Shown here one piece after another: positions 1 through 7,971 of a stretch of 16,561 nt of DNA. Each line of letters opens with the position of its first letter. The stretch's first letter is position 1. This DNA comes from Bacteroidota bacterium (lineage in GTDB: Bacteria > Bacteroidota > Bacteroidia > Chitinophagales > Chitinophagaceae): NCBI GenBank assembly GCA_947441205.1, contig CANETM010000010.1, positions 1 through 16,561 of the forward strand, read 5' to 3'. Position numbers and translations under genes: made by a program. The notes beneath the pieces were generated by a model. The model was not told where the DNA came from. It searched no databases and saw only the letters and a program-made list of their open reading frames with translations.

Positions 1-10
1 ACCTACCATT

Positions 11-40
11 TTTGTAGACAATAAAAAATATGTATATTTG
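11..40 (+). promoter_or_regulatory. Bacteroidota-type promoter for the DUF1684 gene
   Basis: A TTTG at 11-14 (the -33 element) and TATATTTG at 33-40 (a perfect TAnnTTTG -7 element) are separated by 18 nt, as expected for the main sigma factor of Bacteroidota. Transcription would start near 46, leaving a short leader with an AGAAGG-like stretch at 54-59 before the ATG at 66. Because the -7 element lies inside the upstream in-frame extension that begins at 30, it also supports 66 as the true start codon. Confidence 0.65.
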
Positions 41-65
41 TATTTCAATTAAAAGAAGGTTTATT

Positions 66-953
66 ATGAAAAAAGTATTTTTTATTTTAACTATGATTTG
101 CATTATTAATCATGCTTTTGCACAAAAATTGGATTACAATAAAAGTATTAATCAATGGCATAAATCTAGAATCAATGATTTAAAAATGCCCAATGGGTGG
201 TTAAATTTAGAAGGCTTATTTTGGTTGCACAAGGGTAATAATAGTTTTGGAAGTACCAAAACGGCAGATTGTTATTATCCCAATGCTGCATTTCCTGCTT
301 TACTTGGAAATTTTATTTACGATGGGGATTCTGTTACATGGACAAACGCTGGTGCTAACTTGATTGATATTAATAAAGTTAAAATCAACTCCAATCAAAC
401 CTATACTGTATTTACATCCAATCAGCAGGCACTTGTTATGGATTGGAAACAATTTTCATGGGTTGTTATAAAAAGAGAAGATAAGGTGGGTATTCGTTTC
501 AGAAATTTAAAAGCTAAAACTTTACTTGACTTTAAGGGTATTGAACGTTTTCCAATAAATAGCGCTTGGCGAATTAAAGGCAGACTAGAACAACCAGCAC
601 AGGACATTTTGATGATTACAAATGTATTGGGACAAAATACGGCTACTAAAAATGCGGGTAAATTTATATTTGAAAAAAATGGTCAACAATTTAGTTTGGA
701 TGTAATTGATGAAGGTGGGCCAAAATTATTTATTGTATTTGCTGACCAAACCTCCGGTGTTTCAACTTATGGCGCTGGACGATTTATTGAAATTTCCAAA
801 CCGGACGCGAATGGCAATACTGAAATTGATTTTAATTTAGCCTACAATCCACCTTGTGCTTTTACTGCTTTTGCAACCTGCCCTTTACCGCCAAAGCAAA
901 ACCGATTATCCTTAAAAATCGAAGCGGGTGAAAAAAATTATGGACATCATTAA
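66..953 (+). CDS. Secreted DUF1684 domain protein
   Basis: This 295-residue protein has an N-terminal signal peptide (about residues 1-19, a hydrophobic stretch ending HAFA before Q20), so it is probably periplasmic or secreted. The mature part matches the DUF1684 family. Near the N-terminus it has a W..R....L..pnGWLNLEGLFWL block followed by G.NSFGS, and near the C-terminus the NPPCAFTAFATCPLPP block with QNRL and an AGEK.Y ending. Length and both diagnostic ends are intact. The family's biochemical function is unknown to me. The start at 66 is preferred over an in-frame codon at 30 because it has a signal peptide directly after it, a purine-rich AGAAGG about 6 nt upstream, and a promoter overlapping the longer form. 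Its stop lies 23 nt before the next gene, so the two may be co-transcribed. Confidence 0.85.
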   Translation: MKKVFFILTMICIINHAFAQKLDYNKSINQWHKSRINDLKMPNGWLNLEGLFWLHKGNNSFGSTKTADCYYPNAAFPALLGNFIYDGDSVTWTNAGANLIDINKVKINSNQTYTVFTSNQQALVMDWKQFSWVVIKREDKVGIRFRNLKAKTLLDFKGIERFPINSAWRIKGRLEQPAQDILMITNVLGQNTATKNAGKFIFEKNGQQFSLDVIDEGGPKLFIVFADQTSGVSTYGAGRFIEISKPDANGNTEIDFNLAYNPPCAFTAFATCPLPPKQNRLSLKIEAGEKNYGHH

Positions 954-976
954 GGAGTCCATTAACTTTGGGCTTA

Positions 977-2248
977 ATGAGTTTTACAATTAATACGAAT
1001 CCTTCCATAGCAGTCATTGGACTTGGTTATGTAGGCCTTCCCTTAGCTGTGGAATTTGGCAATAAATACCAAGTAGTTGGATATGATACTAATGAAGAAA
1101 GATTAAATGCACTTAAGAGAGGTGAGGATGAAACGAATCAAACAACATCAATTGAAATTCAAAATTCAAAAGGATTAATTTTTAGTACAGCTATAAATGA
1201 TATTAAAGATTGTACTATTTACATAGTTACGGTTCCAACGCCCGTTGATGAAAATAAATTACCTGATTTAAGTTCACTTTTAAATGCAAGTGAAACGCTT
1301 GGCTCCATATTAAAAAAGGGAGACATTGTAATTTATGAAAGCACTGTGTACCCTGGTTGCACCGAAGAGGATTGTGTTCCCATTTTAGAAAAAACAAGTG
1401 GATTAAAATATAATAAAGACTTTTTTTGTGGCTACTCACCGGAAAGAATTAATCCAGGTGATAAAGTAAATACATTAACAAAAATTAAAAAAGTTACATC
1501 AGGATCTAATCCTGAAATTGCAGAACAGGTGGATCAACTTTATAAAAGTATCATAATAGCAGGTACACATAAAGCTTCCAGTATAAAAGTGGCGGAGGCA
1601 TCAAAATCAATTGAAAATGCACAAAGAGATATTAATATTTCATTTGTAAATGAATTAGCATTGATATTTGATAAAATGGGTATTGACACGCAGGAGGTGC
1701 TTGACGCTGCTGCAACTAAATGGAATTTTTTGCCATTTAAACCAGGATTGGTTGGTGGACATTGTATTGGGGTAGATCCTTATTATCTGGCTTTTAAAGC
1801 AAAAAAATTAGGACACAATCCCCAAGTAATATTATCAGGGAGGTCTGTAAACGATCAAATGAGTTCATTTGTAGCCAACAAATTAAACAGGCTCATGAAT
1901 GAAAAGGGTTATGAAAATAAAAAGTCCACCATTTTAATACTTGGCGTAACGTTTAAAGAGAACTGCCCAGATATTAGAAATTCAAAAGTATTTGATATTT
2001 ATCATCAATTAGTCGAAATGGGATATCAAGTGTTTGCTTTTGATCCTTTTGCAAATGCACAAGAAGTTTTTGATAAGCACCATATTAAGCTAATTACGAG
2101 TATTGATAAATATGATGGCATACTATTAACAGTAGCACATGATTTTTTTAAATCATTGGATTATACTAATATTAAAGCTGGTGAACAAACTGTTTTGTTT
2201 GATACTAAGTCAATACTAGATAAAAAAATAGTCACAGCAAGGCTGTAA
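977..2248 (+). CDS. UDP-N-acetyl-D-hexosamine C6-dehydrogenase (WecC/WbpA/TviB-type nucleotide sugar dehydrogenase)
   Basis: The protein (423 residues from this start) belongs to the UDP-glucose/GDP-mannose dehydrogenase family, which oxidises C6 of a UDP-sugar to a carboxylate using two NAD+. The N-terminal Rossmann domain has GLGYVGLP at residues 15-22. A YESTVYPGCTEE block follows, then FCGYSPERINPGD. The catalytic EASKSIENAQRDINISF helix provides the Lys and Asn, and GGHCIGVDPYY holds the catalytic Cys263. The C-terminal UDP-binding domain has LGVTFKENCPDIRNS. The SPERINPGD and ENAQRDINI wording resembles the TviB/WbpA group acting on UDP-GlcNAc or UDP-GalNAc, making uronic acids for surface polysaccharide, rather than UDP-glucose dehydrogenases; the exact substrate is inferred. 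An in-frame TTG at 968 lies 10 nt after AAGGAG (952-957) and is an alternative start. No glycosyltransferases are visible nearby. Confidence 0.9.
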   Translation: MSFTINTNPSIAVIGLGYVGLPLAVEFGNKYQVVGYDTNEERLNALKRGEDETNQTTSIEIQNSKGLIFSTAINDIKDCTIYIVTVPTPVDENKLPDLSSLLNASETLGSILKKGDIVIYESTVYPGCTEEDCVPILEKTSGLKYNKDFFCGYSPERINPGDKVNTLTKIKKVTSGSNPEIAEQVDQLYKSIIIAGTHKASSIKVAEASKSIENAQRDINISFVNELALIFDKMGIDTQEVLDAAATKWNFLPFKPGLVGGHCIGVDPYYLAFKAKKLGHNPQVILSGRSVNDQMSSFVANKLNRLMNEKGYENKKSTILILGVTFKENCPDIRNSKVFDIYHQLVEMGYQVFAFDPFANAQEVFDKHHIKLITSIDKYDGILLTVAHDFFKSLDYTNIKAGEQTVLFDTKSILDKKIVTARL

Positions 2249-2339
2249 CTATTCATATGCTTCAACTAATTTCTTATTAATTTATTTTCTTCTTACCTTT
2301 TTACAATCAATAAGCTCAACCTGATTTTAGAAATTCTTT

Positions 2340-4433
2340 CTATTGAGGGTGATAAGTTTTTTCAGCTTTTCTTAATACTTCATTTTTATCAAGTGTCATA
2401 GGTTTTAATACCTGTGCTTGATACATAGCACGTTGATCAGCAAAGTGTGGACTATCCTTATGCATACTTGCACCAAAAGTATTTACAGTCTCAATATGAG
2501 GTAGACTTCCGTCTTTAGGGAAACTTACAATGTTAATGTAAGCATCGCCACTATTCATTTTTCTGGTTCCATTTTTATATGGCTCACTCATTACTGCTGC
2601 TAACACATCAGGCATACCTCCCTGTGGCCAACTTTCAACACCTCTTACTAATTTTTGCAAATCACCTAAAACAATATCAGTGCGTCCAAAATTCTTTTCA
2701 AAATGTTCGTATATTTTTTGATAAACCACTACTGCTTCTGCGATAGTGAGCTTATCATTTTTTCGCCCTTCCATAATTTGAGGAACTAAGTAATAAGCAA
2801 GATTATAAATAGCAGCTCCTTTGCTATCAACAACTGCAGCATGGTCCCATTTCTTTAAGGCTGTAATTATAGGTGCTAATGTTGGATATGCATTTTCATC
2901 CACTAAAAACATACTATCTGCAGTGAAGCCATAGGGGAATAAAATTTTAGATGGAAGGCTTCTATCAAATTTGATACGTTTAATATCCTCGTAGCTAATT
3001 TTATTTAAAGGGTCAATTAAATCCTTCGCCCGTTGACTTCTATTATTATGATAGGTTTCGTATCCATCATTGACATCATAATTTTTAGGATTTAAATTAT
3101 ACTTTTCATCCGTTGCTAAAAATGGAGAATGATTTGTATTAAATAAATAACCACTCGCTGGATTCATTTGCTGTGGTAACTCACTTAGTGGTTTGAATTT
3201 AGTCCATAAGGTAGCCATGGTATTACCCGGCACTGTACTGTTCCAATGATAAGAGGTATCTGAATTTCGATAGGGCATTTTACCATTAGAAATGTAAAAT
3301 ATGGTATCCTTATTATCAGCATACATAATATTAAACATAGGCAAATGATTTTGCTCTAGTGCTTTTTTAAATCCTGTAAAGTTTTTTGCTTTATTCATTG
3401 CATACCATTGTTGTAATGCACCTGCATCCATTAGGGATGGTAAACGCATTGAAAAATATTCACCACTTGGAGTAGCAACGGTAGGTCCATAAATCGAATT
3501 ATACACTGTTTTATAAATAGGAATCGGAATGCCCTTTATATTTAATTTAATTTTTCTTTTTTCCAACTTTAACCAATTACCATCCACTTTGTATTCACCA
3601 GGATGGGCTTTATCAGTTTGTAATTGATATACATCAATTTTATCTTGAAAATTCACCGTATGAGCCCAAGCTAAATTGGGCGTAACGCCATGAAAAATTA
3701 AGGGAGCACCAGGAAATAATCCACCTAAAATATTCCAACCTTCTTCACTTTGTAAATGCGCTTCATAAAAAGCAGTTGCACCTTCAATAGGTTGGTGTGC
3801 ATTAATCACCAACATATTTTCACCTGAAACAGATTTACTTGAATGTATCGCAAATGTGTTACTGCCTTCGCCTGTAAAACCGGCTAAACGAGCAATGCTT
3901 CCATTTAATATTTTAGGTAAAGTTTTATCTACACCACAAAAAACGGCAACCGAAAATACAGTTGCAGATAGATATTCTTCAATTGATATAGGGAATACGT
4001 GTTTATTTAAAATTTCATTTGGATGCGTATTTCCATAAGCTTCCAATCCCATCAAGTATCCTTTCACCAATGCAAGATATTTTGGATCCATTTGTCCTAT
4101 TTGTGCTTGCACAGTTGCTTTTGTGTTTAATAAGCCTACAACAAAATCAATGGGGGCACCTTTTTTCCCTAAATAGGTCGAAAGCTTACCCTTACCCGTT
4201 AACATTAAGGTTTGTATGGTGGTAAAATCATCCTCGGCATGTGCCCAAGCTATACCATAAGCTACTTCAGGATCGGTGGGTGCAAAAATATGCGGCACAC
4301 CAAAGGAATCCCTTGCGATGGTAATTTTACTTACATCAATCACGGGGTTATTTGTTAACTGAGCCTGAGCATAGTTTACACAAAAGATAAGTGCAATGAG
4401 GGCTAAAAATTTTCTAAAAACGGATTTATTCAT
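2340..4433 (-). CDS. Penicillin-acylase-family Ntn hydrolase (S45), paralogue 1
   Basis: This 697-residue secreted protein has a signal peptide (about residues 1-24, ending YAQA). It belongs to the penicillin amidase family, whose members are exported precursors that cleave themselves to expose an N-terminal serine nucleophile and hydrolyse amides such as beta-lactam side chains or acyl-homoserine lactones. The start of the alpha chain shows ITIARDSFGVPHIFA followed by AYGIAWAHAEDDF. The cleavage and nucleophile motif is EGSNTFAIHSSKS with Ser191 after Gly190, and a NTNHSPF segment later in the beta chain would supply an oxyanion-hole Asn. All key motifs are present, so it is predicted active; the natural substrate cannot be read from sequence. 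It is transcribed alone, convergent with the UDP-sugar dehydrogenase and divergent from the HAD gene. The 91 nt between it and the dehydrogenase gene contain no clear hairpin. Confidence 0.9.
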   Translation of the reverse strand: MNKSVFRKFLALIALIFCVNYAQAQLTNNPVIDVSKITIARDSFGVPHIFAPTDPEVAYGIAWAHAEDDFTTIQTLMLTGKGKLSTYLGKKGAPIDFVVGLLNTKATVQAQIGQMDPKYLALVKGYLMGLEAYGNTHPNEILNKHVFPISIEEYLSATVFSVAVFCGVDKTLPKILNGSIARLAGFTGEGSNTFAIHSSKSVSGENMLVINAHQPIEGATAFYEAHLQSEEGWNILGGLFPGAPLIFHGVTPNLAWAHTVNFQDKIDVYQLQTDKAHPGEYKVDGNWLKLEKRKIKLNIKGIPIPIYKTVYNSIYGPTVATPSGEYFSMRLPSLMDAGALQQWYAMNKAKNFTGFKKALEQNHLPMFNIMYADNKDTIFYISNGKMPYRNSDTSYHWNSTVPGNTMATLWTKFKPLSELPQQMNPASGYLFNTNHSPFLATDEKYNLNPKNYDVNDGYETYHNNRSQRAKDLIDPLNKISYEDIKRIKFDRSLPSKILFPYGFTADSMFLVDENAYPTLAPIITALKKWDHAAVVDSKGAAIYNLAYYLVPQIMEGRKNDKLTIAEAVVVYQKIYEHFEKNFGRTDIVLGDLQKLVRGVESWPQGGMPDVLAAVMSEPYKNGTRKMNSGDAYINIVSFPKDGSLPHIETVNTFGASMHKDSPHFADQRAMYQAQVLKPMTLDKNEVLRKAEKTYHPQ

Positions 4434-4452
4434 TTAATTTAAAAGTTGAGAA

Positions 4453-4481
4453 TTGTAATTTATAGATTATATCTAAATTTG
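4453..4481 (+). promoter_or_regulatory. Bacteroidota-type promoter for the HAD gene
   Basis: TTG at 4453-4455 and TAAATTTG at 4474-4481 (a perfect TAnnTTTG) are separated by 18 nt, the same spacing as the promoter at 11-40. Transcription would begin near 4487, about 23 nt before the ATG at 4510. It lies in the 76-nt divergent spacer shared with the minus-strand acylase gene. Confidence 0.65.
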
Positions 4482-4509
4482 CGCATAATATTATATAAAA
4501 TACATAACA

Positions 4510-4851
4510 ATGATAGAGTCTAAAAGGTTTGGTTCAAAAAAAGCTTTAATTGATATTGATGAAACGATTTGTTTTTACTCGGATAAACGAGTTTATGAGT
4601 TAGCTGAACCTAATTTTGAAAATATTGCAAAAATCAACAAACTTTTTGAAGAGGGGTGGCATATTACCTATTGGACTGGTCGTGGAGAAAGCTCAAAGCG
4701 TGATTTGAAAGAGTTGACCTTATCACAATTAAATAAATGGGGTTGTAAATTTAATGATCTGATTACGGGATATTGTCCCAATGGTGGACCTACTAAACCA
4801 AATTTTGATTTAGTGATTGACGATAAGGCAAAAAGAATAGAGGAATTATAA
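4510..4851 (+). CDS. Small HAD-superfamily phosphatase-like protein
   Basis: This 113-residue cytoplasmic protein has a minimal HAD fold. Motif I is LIDIDETIC, with putative nucleophile Asp15, acid/base Asp17 and Thr19. Motif II is ITYWTGRGE, with Thr56. The C-terminal block has KPNFDLVIDDKA, with Lys96 as motif III and Asp104/Asp105 as motif IV. No cap domain is present, and the protein ends almost directly after motif IV, so it is about as short as an active HAD enzyme can be. Similar capless proteins occur in capsule and polysaccharide gene clusters, which would suit the UDP-sugar dehydrogenase upstream, but the two genes are separated by an oppositely oriented acylase, so this link is weak. 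The substrate is unknown. There is no Shine-Dalgarno sequence; a good promoter lies 29 nt upstream. Confidence 0.75.
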   Translation: MIESKRFGSKKALIDIDETICFYSDKRVYELAEPNFENIAKINKLFEEGWHITYWTGRGESSKRDLKELTLSQLNKWGCKFNDLITGYCPNGGPTKPNFDLVIDDKAKRIEEL

Positions 4852-4874
4852 GATAAACTACTTTTTTCAATTCG

Positions 4875-5600
4875 CTAGTTGTTACTTACATTATTGGATG
4901 CCAATTTTCTTTTTTGGGACCAGTAAAAAGGAAGGTAGAAAATAACAAAATGAAAAAGGGCAACAGCTTCCAATATAATTATATAATAGGGCCACTCACC
5001 AATAATAAAAGGGTTATCTACTATAGGCTTTTGCGATAAGAACATATAATTAGCATTCACTAAATAATTTACAATCCAAACACCAATAACCACTATTTGA
5101 GTATAACCTAGAGCCCAAAGCCATGATTTTGGTCTTGGTATAAATTCGTAATGAATAATTATATAAGCTACAACTAAAATTAAACCGCCATGGCTAATAA
5201 AATAGCTGTAAAAATTATAGCCTTCCATACCGGCAGTAAATTCGGGAGTAAGCAAAGAATGAATACCGCCAGCAAGTCCCCAATAAAATACAAGCTCAGC
5301 AATCCATTGCTTATAATTGAATAAAAGAATAATACATAAAATATTAGTTATACTACAAAGATGCACGGGTAAGCTTTGCTGTAAATTCCAATAACCTGTT
5401 TGATAATTGTAAATATTTTCTGCTATTGTATTTATAATTAAGATACATGCTATCAAATAATCGTAGTTGCGTCTTTTAATTGATTTCCAATGTAAAGGCA
5501 ATCTAACAATCACTACAATTAGAATCGTAACTGTTATCATACATTGCCACCAAAATGGTGAAAAGCTTTCAATAATTTCTTGTGCGTGAATTTTACCCAT
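4875..5600 (-). CDS. YwaF / TIGR02206 family integral membrane protein
   Basis: This 241-residue polytopic protein has about six to seven hydrophobic segments, for example residues 19-34, 47-60, 84-94, 134-149 and 162-180. Two conserved signatures of the TIGR02206/YwaF family are visible: LPVHLCSI at residues 77-84, and FYWGLAGGIHSLLTPEF at about 105-121, followed by FISHGGL. The family's role is unknown; the conserved His and polar residues inside membrane segments suggest a binding or transport function, which is inference. The gene starts 23 nt after the stop of the DUF1080 gene on the same strand and probably shares its transcript. It is convergent with the HAD gene, with 23 nt between the stop codons. 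Confidence 0.85.
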   Translation of the reverse strand: MGKIHAQEIIESFSPFWWQCMITVTILIVVIVRLPLHWKSIKRRNYDYLIACILIINTIAENIYNYQTGYWNLQQSLPVHLCSITNILCIILLFNYKQWIAELVFYWGLAGGIHSLLTPEFTAGMEGYNFYSYFISHGGLILVVAYIIIHYEFIPRPKSWLWALGYTQIVVIGVWIVNYLVNANYMFLSQKPIVDNPFIIGEWPYYIIILEAVALFHFVIFYLPFYWSQKRKLASNNVSNN

Positions 5601-5623
5601 TCAACAAATATTTAGCTATTTAT

Positions 5624-6400
5624 TTACAAAGGTCGAATCCAAATATTTCTATAACTAATCGGATTGCCATCATCACCATGATCCTGAAAAAATAAAGGTA
5701 GTTTAGCTGCATGTTTTTTATAAACTGGTTTAGTCACCCAGTCGGTAGGTCCTAAAATGGTAACATTGTTTTGAACCAATACACCATTGTGTAAAACGGT
5801 AACTGTTGCAGGCTTGTCAATTTTTCCATCTTCATTAAATACGGGTGCTTTAAAAATAATATCATATGCTTGCCACTTACCTGGTTCACGACTTGCGTTT
5901 ACTAAAGGGATATGTTGTTTATAAACTGCTGCAGCTTGACCATTTGAATAGGTAGGATTTTTATATGAATCCAATACTTGAATTTCATATAAACCCATTA
6001 AATATATTCCACTATTTCCTCTTGACTGACCTCCGCTTTTTACGGTTGCGGGTGTTCTAAATTCAACATGTAATTGGCAATCACCAAATGATTGATTGGT
6101 AATTAAATCACCTGCACCTTTAACATCGGTTAATGCACCATCAGGATCAATTACCCATCCAATTTTTTTACCGTTTCTGCCATGGAATGCCGAAAAATCT
6201 TTTCCATTGTATAAAAAAATTGCATCTGAAGGCGCTTCGTTTATAAAATTACCAGCAATTACTTCAGGCACATCTGTCCAAATTTCTAATTTAGCTGCTT
6301 CTGCGGTAATACTATCCTGAAAATTTTTATACTTTGCCTGTGCATTTGCAGACATTACAATACAGCTATAAATCAACAAGCTTGCTATTAATTTTTTCAT
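5624..6400 (-). CDS. Secreted DUF1080 protein (3-keto-disaccharide hydrolase family)
   Basis: This 258-residue protein has a signal peptide (about residues 1-20, ending SANA) and a single DUF1080 domain from about residue 57. Family marks are an IFLYNGKDFSAFHG start, GDLITNQSFGDCQLHVEFRTP, the GNSGIYLMGLYEIQVLDSY block at about 128-146, a GKWQAYDIIFKAP strand, a VLHNGVLVQNN segment, and an FQDHGDDGNPISYRNIWIRPL end typical of the concanavalin-like fold. Several family members hydrolyse glycosides oxidised at C3 (3-keto-glycosides), which suggests periplasmic 3-keto-sugar breakdown here; that role is inferred from the family. The start context AACGATTGTCATATGAAAAA is almost the same as that of the TIM-barrel gene at 12378-13310. 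The next gene downstream encodes the YwaF-like membrane protein. Confidence 0.88.
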   Translation of the reverse strand: MKKLIASLLIYSCIVMSANAQAKYKNFQDSITAEAAKLEIWTDVPEVIAGNFINEAPSDAIFLYNGKDFSAFHGRNGKKIGWVIDPDGALTDVKGAGDLITNQSFGDCQLHVEFRTPATVKSGGQSRGNSGIYLMGLYEIQVLDSYKNPTYSNGQAAAVYKQHIPLVNASREPGKWQAYDIIFKAPVFNEDGKIDKPATVTVLHNGVLVQNNVTILGPTDWVTKPVYKKHAAKLPLFFQDHGDDGNPISYRNIWIRPL

Positions 6401-6432
6401 ATGACAATCGTTAAATGTGTATAGTAATTTAA

Positions 6433-6461
6433 GCTCAATTTCTTAGATTAAAAAATTGAGC
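6433..6461 (-). terminator. Hairpin after the ATP-grasp-SET gene
   Basis: A perfect 9-bp inverted repeat, GCTCAATTT at 6433-6441 and AAATTGAGC at 6453-6461, with an 11-nt AT-rich loop, lies in the 95-nt gap 35 nt past the ATP-grasp-SET stop codon. On the minus strand it is followed by a weak T-rich run (TTAAATT), so it probably ends the ATP-grasp transcript and insulates the DUF1080 gene. The stem is AU-rich and may be inefficient; an operator for the DUF1080 gene is the alternative. Confidence 0.45.
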
Positions 6462-6495
6462 AAATAAATTTTTTTTAAAAGCCCACTTCTATTAA

Positions 6496-7971
6496 TTACA
6501 AATCGCTGGTTCCTTTTATCAATCCTCTACATTTTTGCGATCCACATGAACATGTAAATGGTTCCATAGTATGATCTAAAAAACTAGCATAATCTAAGGT
6601 AAGTTCTTCTCCTTTTATAATTTCACGATTGGTATAAACATTTAAACCAATATATTCGCAATTGGCATCACAACTATGATTTTGTGGTGACCAATCCTCA
6701 GGCTCTAATGCCCATAATATATAAACATCCTTACTAATTGGGTAGGCGTAACGTCTAAAACTTAGTTTTTCATTTTCGTTCCAATTTTCGTCAACATATT
6801 TTTTAGTTACAATTCTTTGTGCTTTTTCTTCACCTTTAAAAAGTAATGTTCCTTTAGGTAAATTGTATTTTGAATACATCCCATATCCTGAAATAGCATT
6901 CCCTTTTATTACATGTTTTTTTTGCTTTCTTTGATATCTTGCAATACCCTCAATAATGATTCGTTCTAAAAATCCTCTTTGACCAGCTTTATCATATTGT
7001 AAAATATAATCTGCCGAACCTTCGTAACCTTTGTCATAAAAAACAGAACAAGTAAAATTAATTTCTAAAAAAAATATTTCTCCTTTGTCATTCATTCTAA
7101 AATCCATTCGACCATATCCAACTCCATTAAAGGAAATAAATATTTGTTCAGCAATGGTTTTTAATTTTTTTGCAAGGGTTTCATCCGTTACTGGAATATT
7201 TGCATTTGGATGCAGTTCAGAGGTTTTTAAAGCATAAGTTTTAAAACTAAATCCATTTGGAAAAATATATTCAACAGGTACAAAACTTGTACAAGTTTTA
7301 CCATCGTGGTTGGCGCAAACTAATACTGTAAATTCTCTTCCATCAATATATTCCTCAACCAATACCGAGCCAAATTCATTTAAAAGGGCGTTTACCTTTA
7401 CGGTAAGTTCATGGATATCGCTTACTTTACTATGGGCATCAATACCTAAGCTATCACCCGCTTTAGCTGGCTTTACAAATAGTGGGAATGTTAAATTTCC
7501 AGGTAATTGTGGAAGGTCATCGGCTGATTCAATCAATATATGATTTGGCGTTTTCACATCCTCGCAAAACGCTAAATATTTCATGATACTTTTAGGAGGG
7601 TCATATAAATTTAAGGTTGGACCCGTATAGGGGAGCTCCAATAATTCTAAACAGTATATAACATCAATAGAGGGCACTTTCCATTCCAAATATCCTTCAC
7701 AAAGGTTTATATATAAATCGTAACCATTATTTTTTAGTTCTTTTAATTGTTGATAGGTAGTAAGCTTATTTAAAAAAATATGATCAATAACAGCTTCAGG
7801 TAAAATAGAAGACAAATTTCTTTTAGGGTCATAATTTTGATAGTCAACACCCGAAGTCGAATAGTCAGGCTGTAACACACAAATTTTTAAATTACTAAAC
7901 GAACTAGGCTGATTTAAAATGGGAAGGGGTTGCATGTGTTTAAATTTTTCTACGTCGAGCAAATGCATCAT
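6496..7971 (-). CDS. ATP-grasp ligase fused to a C-terminal SET methyltransferase domain
   Basis: This 491-residue cytoplasmic protein joins two enzymes. Residues 27-345 form a D-Ala-D-Ala-ligase-like ATP-grasp: INLCEGY, LPYTGP, the FPLFVKPAKAGDSLGI phosphate loop with Lys167, VEEYIDGREFTV, RMDFRMND with Asp290, and FLEIN with Glu303 and Asn305. The last block reads NFTCS where true D-Ala-D-Ala ligases have NxxPG, so a different acceptor is likely. Residues 353-484 form a SET domain: the AdoMet-binding SGYGMYSK, NHSCDANC at 431-438, GEELTLDY with catalytic Tyr461, and a post-SET CSCGSQKC at 474-481. Cys434, 474, 476 and 481 can bind zinc. Expected activities are ATP-dependent amide-bond formation and lysine N-methylation; the substrates are unknown. 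It overlaps the upstream ATP-grasp gene by 32 nt. An ATG at 7935, 4 nt past that gene's stop, is an alternative start that loses 12 residues. Confidence 0.85.
   Translation of the reverse strand: MMHLLDVEKFKHMQPLPILNQPSSFSNLKICVLQPDYSTSGVDYQNYDPKRNLSSILPEAVIDHIFLNKLTTYQQLKELKNNGYDLYINLCEGYLEWKVPSIDVIYCLELLELPYTGPTLNLYDPPKSIMKYLAFCEDVKTPNHILIESADDLPQLPGNLTFPLFVKPAKAGDSLGIDAHSKVSDIHELTVKVNALLNEFGSVLVEEYIDGREFTVLVCANHDGKTCTSFVPVEYIFPNGFSFKTYALKTSELHPNANIPVTDETLAKKLKTIAEQIFISFNGVGYGRMDFRMNDKGEIFFLEINFTCSVFYDKGYEGSADYILQYDKAGQRGFLERIIIEGIARYQRKQKKHVIKGNAISGYGMYSKYNLPKGTLLFKGEEKAQRIVTKKYVDENWNENEKLSFRRYAYPISKDVYILWALEPEDWSPQNHSCDANCEYIGLNVYTNREIIKGEELTLDYASFLDHTMEPFTCSCGSQKCRGLIKGTSDL

Noticed and set aside
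422..607. A 61-codon minus-strand frame opposite the DUF1684 gene.
   Set aside because: It is antisense to conserved family sequence, has no start signals, and its composition looks like a reverse reading of the real gene.
2249..2339. A terminator between the dehydrogenase and acylase paralogue 1.
   Set aside because: The spacer is T-rich on the plus strand, but I could not find a stem of convincing length.
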